Notes under the pieces: generated by a model
Told to the model about the DNA's origin: nothing
The model's database searches: none
Seen by the model: the letters and a program-made list of their open reading frames with translations, nothing else
Program-made: the position numbers and the translations under genes
In this document: one piece after another, positions 44,775 through 51,874 of the stretch
Numbering within the stretch: the stretch's first letter is position 1
Layout of the letters: every line of letters begins with the position of its first letter
Source: a bacterium ADurb.Bin157
GTDB taxonomy: Bacteria; Muiribacteriota; Ozemobacteria; Ozemobacterales; Ozemobacteraceae
Reading direction: 5' to 3'
DNA length: 64,000 nt
Assembly: GCA_002070375.1 (NCBI GenBank)
Contig: MWDD01000005.1
Location: 1 to 64,000 of the forward strand

Positions 44775-45890
44775 TTATTTTTCTGACTTTCTTTTAATCC
44801 TTACGGTGTCAGAATTTTTAAATAAATGTAAACAATCAATTGGAATATGAGCATTAACCTGCTGCCCCACTTCGACCTTTACAGAAGGTTCAACACGAGC
44901 ATTTATACTGTGTCCGTGACCAACAAGATACAAATAGGTTTCTGCACCCATCGGTTCTATTAAATCCACTCTGCAGGGCAATTTAAGAGAAGGAACTTTG
45001 TCATCGTTAATAATGATGTGCTCCGGTCTTATACCCAAGAACATATCTTCTTCAAAAGAGTCAACAAAGTGTTGAGGCAAATCAATAGGCCACTCGTGCA
45101 ATGAAGCTTCATCTTCTTTATTTGGCAAAGCCAAGCCCTGAGAAGTTTTTTTGACTTTTAAAATATTCATTGGGGGTGAACCGATGAAAGTAGCAACAAA
45201 CACGTTTGCCGGTTTTTCATAAATTACACCGGGAACATCGTATTGCTGAATGATTCCTTCGTGAAGCAATACAATTCTGTCTGCCATAGTCATTGCTTCT
45301 ACCTGGTCGTGTGTAACGTAAACAAAAGTTGTTTTAAGTCTTTGGTGAAGTTTTTTGATTTCAGCGCGCATTTGAACGCGAAGTTTTGCGTCGAGGTTAG
45401 ATAAAGGTTCATCCATCAAAAAGACTTTAGGCTCACGAACTATTGCACGCCCAAGAGCCACACGCTGTCTTTGTCCGCCTGAAAGTTGCTTGGGCAATCT
45501 TTCGAGATATTCACCAAGTCCAAGAATTTTCGCAGCATCTTGAACTCTTTCATTTATTTCTTTTTCACTAATCTTTCTAAGTTTAAGCCCAAAAGAAAGA
45601 TTATCTTTAACCGTCATGTGCGGATACAATGCATAGTTTTGAAAAACCATGGCAATGTCTCTGTCTTTTGGCGGCAAATTATTAACTATAACATCACCGA
45701 TTTTAATAGTACCGGAAGTTATGTCTTCTAATCCTGCAATCATGCGCAAGCTGGTGCTTTTACCGCATCCGGAAGGTCCTACCAGCACCACAAACTCTTT
45801 GTCTTCGATATGAAGATCAATTCCCTTTACAGTGGACTCTTTAGCCCCTTCGTAAGTCTTAACAACATTCGAGAAATCAATTGAAGCCAT
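44775..45890 (-). CDS. MsmK/UgpC/MalK-type ABC sugar importer ATPase
   Basis: This 371-aa ATPase of the CUT1 class has Walker A GPSGCGKST, Q-loop VFQNYALYPHM, signature LSGGQRQRVALGRA, Walker B VFLMDEPLSNLDA and switch HDQVEAMTM, followed by TOBE/regulatory domains (residues about 235-365, with MFLGIRPEHI). Such ATPases often serve several importers in one cell. The ATG at 45890 is preceded by GAGGAA at 5 bp; a longer start at 45917 overlaps the IIB gene. It lies between PTS IIB and the solute-binding protein, and no permease partner is present. Confidence 0.93.
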   Translation of the reverse strand: MASIDFSNVVKTYEGAKESTVKGIDLHIEDKEFVVLVGPSGCGKSTSLRMIAGLEDITSGTIKIGDVIVNNLPPKDRDIAMVFQNYALYPHMTVKDNLSFGLKLRKISEKEINERVQDAAKILGLGEYLERLPKQLSGGQRQRVALGRAIVREPKVFLMDEPLSNLDAKLRVQMRAEIKKLHQRLKTTFVYVTHDQVEAMTMADRIVLLHEGIIQQYDVPGVIYEKPANVFVATFIGSPPMNILKVKKTSQGLALPNKEDEASLHEWPIDLPQHFVDSFEEDMFLGIRPEHIIINDDKVPSLKLPCRVDLIEPMGAETYLYLVGHGHSINARVEPSVKVEVGQQVNAHIPIDCLHLFKNSDTVRIKRKSEK

Positions 45891-45903
45891 GTTTTTCCTC
45901 GCT

Positions 45904-46365
45904 TTAAAGTATATCACCTAATTGCATTGGTACATTCTGAGGTGTAGGTTGAAAAATCGGAGTAACTCCCGAGTCGATAATTTTACCAAAGTTTTTTCTG
46001 TCTTCTGAGTCTACGTGCAGAGCTTCAAAGATCTCTTCTTTTCCGTCTTTGGAGTGCATTCCTCCGACATTAAAGCGCTTAGGCGAAATGCCCTTGTCTA
46101 AACAAGAGAAAGCATCTGCGGGTGAAGAGACCAGTATAAAAGTATCATCGGTAACCACATCAGAAGTCAAATCAGAAGTAGAATAAAACTCAAGTTCTAT
46201 ATCGGGCGGAACGCTCAAAGACATTAAATCCTGGCGCATAAAATCATCACTTATCTTGTCATTAACTACAATAAGCTTATCCGGCTTTATTTCGGGAAGC
46301 CACCCCACAATCACCTGACCATGAATCAATCTATCGTCAATTCTTAAAAATTTTACTGTTGTCAT
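45904..46365 (-). CDS. PTS mannose/fructose/sorbose family IIB component
   Basis: This 153-aa soluble EIIB-Man/Sor carries the phosphohistidine H15 in RIDDRLIHGQVIVGW, with the usual VVND and D-M---L strand-helix order after it. It accepts phosphate from IIA and passes it to the incoming sugar at IIC/IID. Its start overlaps the IIA stop by 4 bp. The matching membrane components lie about 2.5 kb downstream, beyond the two ABC genes. Confidence 0.93.
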   Translation of the reverse strand: MTTVKFLRIDDRLIHGQVIVGWLPEIKPDKLIVVNDKISDDFMRQDLMSLSVPPDIELEFYSTSDLTSDVVTDDTFILVSSPADAFSCLDKGISPKRFNVGGMHSKDGKEEIFEALHVDSEDRKNFGKIIDSGVTPIFQPTPQNVPMQLGDIL

Positions 46366-46778
46366 GCTTTCTTTATGGCTCTTTTTTCAAAAAATTCTTT
46401 AAGGTTGATTATGCTTTTTACCCCACCGGCCTGAACTCTTACGGCCAAGTCTTTAAGACTGTCGGCAAAACTTCTGTATCCGATTGCTTCGAGTAACATA
46501 GGTAAATTAACGCCTGTTACAACCTCAATGTTTTTAGTTTTCATCAGTTCAACACTTATATTATTTGCGCTTCCGCCCATTAAATCAGTTAAAAGAAGAC
46601 ATCCTTCTTCTCCATAAAGAGAGACGGCATCCTCTGCCTTTTTTTTGAGATCTTCCAGAGATTCTCTGGCAGAAAAAGTTACGGCATGCACACATTCCGA
46701 ATCTCCCATGATCATGGAAGCTGTTGCGACAAGCTGTTCTGAAAGTTTTCCGTGTGTAAGAACGACCACTCCAATCAT
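46362..46778 (-). CDS. PTS mannose family IIA component
   Basis: This 138-aa EIIA-Man fold protein has the phosphohistidine H9 in VVLTHGKLSEQLV, the second signature LLLTDLMGGSANNIS and VVTGVNLPMLLEA. It receives phosphate from HPr-His15. The ATG at 46778 follows GGAGAA by 7 bp and lies just beyond the stop of the HutP-like gene; a start at 46796 would overlap that gene and is less likely. It overlaps IIB by 4 bp. Confidence 0.93.
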   Translation of the reverse strand: MIGVVVLTHGKLSEQLVATASMIMGDSECVHAVTFSARESLEDLKKKAEDAVSLYGEEGCLLLTDLMGGSANNISVELMKTKNIEVVTGVNLPMLLEAIGYRSFADSLKDLAVRVQAGGVKSIINLKEFFEKRAIKKA

Positions 46779-46780
46779 TT

Positions 46781-47239
46781 TCAATTCTCCAAACAATGAT
46801 GAAGCACTCTGGTTGCAGAGACTTCACGATCTATATTTAGGCCGGGGAGGCCCACTGTTCCGAAAACCGACATGGCCAAATCTTTATCATGCACTGTAAG
46901 ACCGATTTTTAGGCCACCACCGGAAACATTTATTAAAGGCCCCTCTAAGGAACGTAAAATTTCTTCTACCAAGGTCACAACAGCGTGTCGATTTTTTGGT
47001 GTAACTGCCATTATTCCGCTGTTTTCTGCCGCACCGAAAGTATTTCTCAATATTTTATTTTTCAAATTCTCGCCGTTACCGCCTGCTCTTGTAATAACCG
47101 ATTTAATACCGTATTTAGCAAGAAAAACGACGATTTCGTCGTCGTGTTCATTGTCGATCATACTGCATAACACCGCCGCCTTACCCAAAGAGGCCGCACC
47201 GTTCAATAGTAAAATGTCTTCAAATGCAGGTTTAGTCAT
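46781..47239 (-). CDS. HutP-family RNA-binding regulator-like protein
   Basis: This 152-aa protein resembles B. subtilis HutP, the L-histidine/Mg2+-dependent antiterminator. The C-terminal segment AMSVFGTVGLPGLNIDREVS...VLHHC matches HutP's SLYGTIGAP...GINHI block, and NSGIMAV---NRHAVV--VEEILRSLEG matches the central helix. Of HutP's metal-binding histidines, one of the central pair and the C-terminal one seem kept. It is the first gene of the PTS run and is immediately followed by IIA. The start ATG at 47239 is favoured; a TTG at 47257 adds six residues. Similarity was judged by eye, so the family call is probable and the ligand unknown. Confidence 0.65.
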   Translation of the reverse strand: MTKPAFEDILLLNGAASLGKAAVLCSMIDNEHDDEIVVFLAKYGIKSVITRAGGNGENLKNKILRNTFGAAENSGIMAVTPKNRHAVVTLVEEILRSLEGPLINVSGGGLKIGLTVHDKDLAMSVFGTVGLPGLNIDREVSATRVLHHCLEN

Positions 47240-47274
47240 GTACACCCATTCTTTCAAAAATAATCAACAAAGTT

Positions 47275-47303
47275 ATTATAGATTTGGCTATTTGCAAAGT
47301 CAA
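47275..47303 (-). promoter_or_regulatory. Strong sigma70-type promoter of the hutP-like/PTS/mur run
   Basis: In the minus sense, TTGACT and a perfect TATAAT are separated by 17 bp. Transcription would start near 47268, leaving a leader of only about 29 nt, too short to hold an attenuator before the HutP-like gene itself. Confidence 0.75.
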
Positions 47304-47407
47304 GTAAAAGATACGTTCACAAAACTTCAACTTGTTTGATAATTCAACTCTTTGTGATTTATATAAAATTAGTTAAATTTTATTGGTCTCATGTCGATAC
47401 TGCGAAC

Positions 47408-48481
47408 ATGAAAACCTGCACAAAAATTTTAACAACTTTTACAGCCTTATTGATGACAATATCAAGCACAGGGCTTGCATTAGATCTGACACAGTATCAG
47501 AGTTATTTGTCACCAAAAAATAGCTCTAAAGCTGCAAATAATAAAAAGGCGGCACTTATTGCCCCACCTGCGCAGCAGTATATACCTTATCAGAGTCAAA
47601 GTGCAGATGCCTATTATGTTCATGGAGAACCCGGACAGTTTGTTCCGCTGGAAGGACAAAAACGGCGAGACGGAGAACGCTTGCTTCTTCCCGGCGAAAC
47701 TCGTGTGCCATCAGAACTGAGACCTTTATTAACCGAAAGACTTACCCCCAGACAAGGCTTAGCGACAATAGGTGGGACAGGCGCCGCATTAGTTCCTTCC
47801 CCGGGCGTTTTAGAACCTAATAAAACTGCGGTCGGAGTTCATTTGCAAATGTTCGATCTTTTAAACAATTCTGACGTTAAATACACAGATCAAGATTATT
47901 TTGACACAACCATAAGCGCAGCTTGGGGTGCTGATGACGGACTTGAAGTAGGTTTTGACAAAACCCTCGATAACCAAGACCGCTTTGATATTGATGAACC
48001 CTTGTATCTGAATTTTAAGTATCAAGTTCCGGGCAATGTAACGCTTGGCGGCAGTTTCAGCTGCGACAGCAGTTACCATTCTCTTTGGGTTGCAGCAGGC
48101 GTGCCGGTTGCTTGGGTTGGCGTAGGCGGCAACTTTGGCCCCTCAGATTACAAGTTTTCGTGGTCTAACGACCCCGACAAATATCATGGTCCTCTTAAAA
48201 GAGCTAAATTTGGCGGGTATAATTTTGATACCAATAAGGCCACCGGTTACGCCGATCCGTTTTTCTTCTTCTTGGGGGGAATCGTATCACTGAATGACTA
48301 CCTAAAATTTGTATATGATTTTAATGGAGACAGGTTCAGTTTAGGCTTCAGATTTACGTATCAAAATCTAATAAATATAAATGCTTCATATATTTCTGAG
48401 GGAGACTATGACAATCTTGCCGGTGCTATTTCTCACAAAGAATACAAAGGGTTTGTTTTGGGAGCATCTGTATTATTCTGA
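47408..48481 (+). CDS. Probable outer-membrane beta-barrel protein
   Basis: This 357-aa protein has a signal peptide (residues 1-25, ending GLA-LD). A Gln/Pro/Lys-rich segment of about 90 residues follows. The C-terminal two-thirds have alternating hydrophobic/polar strands rich in Gly, Tyr and Phe (for example VTLGGSFSCDSSYHSLWVAAGVP) and a terminal phenylalanine (GASVLF), as expected for an outer-membrane barrel. The general shape recalls YjbH-like or porin proteins, but I recognise no specific family. The ATG at 47408 is chosen for the signal peptide; no ribosome-binding site is evident. It is divergent from the PTS run and convergent with the PASTA penicillin-binding protein gene, which ends 7 bp away. 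Confidence 0.65.
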   Translation: MKTCTKILTTFTALLMTISSTGLALDLTQYQSYLSPKNSSKAANNKKAALIAPPAQQYIPYQSQSADAYYVHGEPGQFVPLEGQKRRDGERLLLPGETRVPSELRPLLTERLTPRQGLATIGGTGAALVPSPGVLEPNKTAVGVHLQMFDLLNNSDVKYTDQDYFDTTISAAWGADDGLEVGFDKTLDNQDRFDIDEPLYLNFKYQVPGNVTLGGSFSCDSSYHSLWVAAGVPVAWVGVGGNFGPSDYKFSWSNDPDKYHGPLKRAKFGGYNFDTNKATGYADPFFFFLGGIVSLNDYLKFVYDFNGDRFSLGFRFTYQNLININASYISEGDYDNLAGAISHKEYKGFVLGASVLF

Positions 48482-48487
48482 GAAAAG

Positions 48488-50455
48488 TTAATCTCGATAA
48501 TCCGGCGATAGCGTTACTTTCATTATTTTTCTGGCAGGTATCGGAGAGCCCGGTCTCGGCTGTTGAGAGACCACTATTCCGTGGCCGTCAAAAATAGCTT
48601 TAAGATTGCTTTTCTCTACAGATTGTATTGCGTCTTTCAGAGATTTACCGATCAAATTCGGAACAATATCTGTAATATCAGAATTTACTTCTATTTGAGC
48701 AAAAGGATTGTTTTTTTCGACATTATATGCAGCAATATCTTTAATAATCTTGTTTTGCGGTCTGTCAGGAGGGATACGCATATATTTCATAACCCGATCG
48801 GCAATTTTTGAAAATGGTTCTGCGGTAACGAGACCACCCGAGAGTGTTTTATCGTCACCCTTTGGTTCATTAAGAACTACCAACAAAACTATTTTGGGGT
48901 TCATTGCTGGCACCATCCCAATAAATGAACAAACGACCTTAGTTGTCGAATAAACTCCGGATGGCTCAATTTTTTGAGCTGTACTTGTTTTTCCGCCTGC
49001 AGTGTAATCTTTTACCTTAGCCAATCTTCCGGTTCCGCCTTCAACAACCCCCATCAACATTTCTCTGAGACTTTTTGCCAACTCGGGCGATAAGACTCTT
49101 CTGACAACCTCTGCTTCAAATTCCTCTTTCATTTCATTATCTTGAGATGAAATTCTTTTTATCAACTTAGGCTTTACAAGAAGGCCGCCATTGGCTATCG
49201 CAGAATAAGCCTGAACGAGTTGCATTCCTGTGACAGCTAACTCGTGCCCCAAACAAAGCGAAGACGGTGAAAATGCCGACCACTTAGAGGGCGGCTTTAA
49301 TATACCGGTGCTTTCTGATACGACCTCTACTCCGGTAGGATCGCCAAATCCAAAACTTTTGTAGGTTCGGTAGAGCATTGAAGGGTCAAGAATCTTCGAG
49401 ATTTCAGTCATAGCTCCGTTGCAAGACGCTGCAATGGCTTTATGAAAATCGACTAAACCATGAGCTCCGTGACATCTGATTCTTCTTCCCGGGATCTCTC
49501 CGTATCCTCTGCAATAAAATTTTGAGGATGTATCGGCTCTTTTATGTTCAATTGCACTTGCCACCGCAAAAATCTTCATGCACGAACCGGGTTCAAAAAT
49601 ATCTGTAACAGGTCTGTTTCTTCTAACGTCAGGTTTTACCGATCCAAATTCATTTAAATCATAACTTGGATAACAAGCCATACCCAAAACTTCTCCGTTA
49701 TGGGGGTCCATTACTATTGCAGAACCATCTATAGGCTTATATTTTTCTACAAGATTCTGAAGTTCTGATTCAAGAGTATGCTGAATATAAGCATCGATTG
49801 TTAAATGCAGATTGCTTCCGCCCATGGGCGGAGTAACAACCCTCATTCTCGAGGGTTCACTGTCACTTATGCTTATATCTTCTTGTATGGCTAATCCCGG
49901 GTAACCACAAAGGGTTTTATCATATTTAAGTTCTATTCCTTCCAGCCCTTGTTGCTCCGTTCCCGTAAAGCCTATTAAATTGGCGGCTAAGCTTTTTTGC
50001 GGATAATACCTATGATAATGGTTTTCGAATTTTACGCCTTGAATTGCCAGCTGCTTGAGCTTTCCGGCCAATTTCGGCTCTAGCTCTTTATATATTAAAA
50101 CATAATCTTGTTTTCCTGTAATCTTATTAAGAATTTCGTCTCTGCTCACAGGAATCACGGAAGCCAAGGCATTTGCAACTTCTGCGGGAGATTTTACTTC
50201 GGGGGTATATACAAAAACAGAAAAAGTATCGACAGAAATAGCCAATTCGCTACCGCGTCTGTCATAAATATTGCCCCTTTTCATATCAATAACGCGCTTA
50301 CTGATATGATTTTTATTGGAGCGGGTTTTCCATTGATTGTGCTGAAGTATCTGCAAATGTATCAGACGAGCAACAAAAATAAAAATTAACACCCCTGACA
50401 ATACAAGCAACAGAATTGCCCTTACAGTTCTTGAATGCAACTTACGCTTTCTCAT
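48488..50455 (-). CDS. ftsI: Class B penicillin-binding protein with PASTA domain (FtsI/SpoVD type)
   Basis: This 655-aa transpeptidase cross-links septal peptidoglycan. It has a short cytoplasmic tail, one membrane anchor (about residues 12-34), a dimerisation domain, and a transpeptidase domain with S291-xx-K294 (GSCMK), S344-x-N346 (SCN) and K489-T-S (GGKTSTAQK). A single PASTA domain (about 595-652; VPNLIGKSLKDAI) ends the protein, as in SpoVD and FtsI of Gram-positives and some diderms. It overlaps the end of rsmH by 14 bp. Confidence 0.93.
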   Translation of the reverse strand: MRKRKLHSRTVRAILLLVLSGVLIFIFVARLIHLQILQHNQWKTRSNKNHISKRVIDMKRGNIYDRRGSELAISVDTFSVFVYTPEVKSPAEVANALASVIPVSRDEILNKITGKQDYVLIYKELEPKLAGKLKQLAIQGVKFENHYHRYYPQKSLAANLIGFTGTEQQGLEGIELKYDKTLCGYPGLAIQEDISISDSEPSRMRVVTPPMGGSNLHLTIDAYIQHTLESELQNLVEKYKPIDGSAIVMDPHNGEVLGMACYPSYDLNEFGSVKPDVRRNRPVTDIFEPGSCMKIFAVASAIEHKRADTSSKFYCRGYGEIPGRRIRCHGAHGLVDFHKAIAASCNGAMTEISKILDPSMLYRTYKSFGFGDPTGVEVVSESTGILKPPSKWSAFSPSSLCLGHELAVTGMQLVQAYSAIANGGLLVKPKLIKRISSQDNEMKEEFEAEVVRRVLSPELAKSLREMLMGVVEGGTGRLAKVKDYTAGGKTSTAQKIEPSGVYSTTKVVCSFIGMVPAMNPKIVLLVVLNEPKGDDKTLSGGLVTAEPFSKIADRVMKYMRIPPDRPQNKIIKDIAAYNVEKNNPFAQIEVNSDITDIVPNLIGKSLKDAIQSVEKSNLKAIFDGHGIVVSQQPRPGSPIPARKIMKVTLSPDYRD

Positions 50456-51407
50456 GGTTCACCGTTAATATTTTTTTGCAACATCTTAGTCTTGCCGATC
50501 TTGATCTCGGATTCACAGCAATTTCATCTTCATCCGCAAAAATTGCTTTTTTGGTTAACACTTCAAGCGTCGGTTTTTTACCGCACACGCAAACAGGGAA
50601 ATTTGGAGGACAATCACAACCTTTTGCAAATTTTTGCATAAAGTTTTTTATCAGCCTGTCTTCCAGAGAATGAAAAGAAATGATGCTAAGGTGTCCGCCG
50701 GGGTTTAAACAATCAAGGGCAACTGCCAAAAAATCTTCGATTTCGCCTAACTCGTTGTTAACCTCAATTCTTAAAGCCTGAAAAACCCTTGTGGCGGGAT
50801 GAATATGTTTTTTACTTTTATTTGCTGCCGGAACCGCATCACAAATAATTTTCGCCAAATCTTCTGTTGTAGTAATAGTTTTTTCTGCTCTTTTTCTAAT
50901 TATTGCGTCTGTTATGCGTCGCGCAAATTTTTCTTCTCCATATTCAAAAAAAATATGTTCCAGCTCAGATTTTTCATAAGTGTTCACAATATTTTCAGCA
51001 GTAATTTTATCTCTTTTATCCATTCTCATGTCTAGTGGGCCCGACCTCATAAAAGAAAAGCCTCTCTCAGAACTATCAAGTTGATAAGATGAAACTCCAA
51101 GGTCGAGAAGAATACCGTCCGCTCCTTTGCAACCCGTATGTTCAAGAACTTCGGGCAGCTCCGAAGCTTTTGCCTGAAATCTGGCTATTCTTGGATCAGG
51201 GTTTTTATCTATGGAATAATTCAGTATTTCTGCATCACGATCAACCGCAAATACTTTGGTGATTTGAGGGTATTCTTCTAATATAGCTTTTGTGTGTCCG
51301 CCCAACCCAAAAGTACAATCGGCGAATATTTTGCCGTTTTCGGGTAAAGCGTTTCTGACGACAGCTTCAAGAAGTACGGGAACATGCATTGGATTATGGT
51401 TATTCAT
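50442..51407 (-). CDS. rsmH: 16S rRNA (cytosine(1402)-N(4))-methyltransferase
   Basis: RsmH/MraW (321 aa) N4-methylates C1402 of 16S rRNA. The SAM-binding site ADCTFGLGGHT, the ILLDLGVSSYQLD catalytic block, GFSFMRSGPLDMRMD, ATRVFQALRIEVN and ISFHSLEDRLIK motifs are all present. The start ATG at 51407 overlaps the ftsL stop by one base (TAATG); an alternative ATG lies 12 bp earlier. Its place after rather than before ftsL differs from the usual mraZ-rsmH-ftsL-ftsI order. Confidence 0.96.
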   Translation of the reverse strand: MNNHNPMHVPVLLEAVVRNALPENGKIFADCTFGLGGHTKAILEEYPQITKVFAVDRDAEILNYSIDKNPDPRIARFQAKASELPEVLEHTGCKGADGILLDLGVSSYQLDSSERGFSFMRSGPLDMRMDKRDKITAENIVNTYEKSELEHIFFEYGEEKFARRITDAIIRKRAEKTITTTEDLAKIICDAVPAANKSKKHIHPATRVFQALRIEVNNELGEIEDFLAVALDCLNPGGHLSIISFHSLEDRLIKNFMQKFAKGCDCPPNFPVCVCGKKPTLEVLTKKAIFADEDEIAVNPRSRSARLRCCKKILTVNHEKA

Positions 51408-51829
51408 TATTTTTTCCATTCTTCGGGCATTATAATGAAGAGCTGCTGCTTTGCTGATGGTTGTCTCATTCCCAAATCATTTGTTGCAATTTCTTCAATT
51501 CTGCCAAGTGCCTGAAGTTTTGAGATTTCAATTCTTAGGTCTGAGTTACTGTTTTCTAGTGCTTTTATATCTTTTTCTATGCTATTTATGCGAAGTTTAA
51601 CCTCAAACATTTTGCTTGATTGCCAAATATAATAACTAAGCATCGCACTGACCAAGAAAATAGCAGTCAAGTAGAGACGCAAAATTCTTCTGCGTTTTTG
51701 AACCATATCAAGCGGCGGCAAATCACGGCCCCCCGGTCTTTTAACCGGATCTGAGGGTTGGGCAACAGATAAAAATATCTTTGAGGCGCTCAAATCAATA
51801 ACCTTATATAAAACAAGAGGATAAAGCAT
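51407..51829 (-). CDS. ftsL: FtsL-like cell division protein
   Basis: This 140-aa bitopic protein has a basic cytoplasmic N-terminus (to about residue 50), one transmembrane helix (about 51-71) and a periplasmic leucine-zipper-like coiled coil (about 75-110). The FtsL-typical tail RIEEIATNDLGMRQP follows. FtsL connects FtsB/FtsQ to FtsW-FtsI at the septum. Sequence is poorly conserved; the call rests on topology, the tail motif and position next to rsmH and the PBP gene. GAGGGT lies 11 bp before the ATG; it follows the protease gene by 45 bp. Confidence 0.8.
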   Translation of the reverse strand: MLYPLVLYKVIDLSASKIFLSVAQPSDPVKRPGGRDLPPLDMVQKRRRILRLYLTAIFLVSAMLSYYIWQSSKMFEVKLRINSIEKDIKALENSNSDLRIEISKLQALGRIEEIATNDLGMRQPSAKQQLFIIMPEEWKK

Positions 51830-51874
51830 CTTACAATGTTTACCCTCTTTGTTTCAAGTCAATACTGTCATTTA

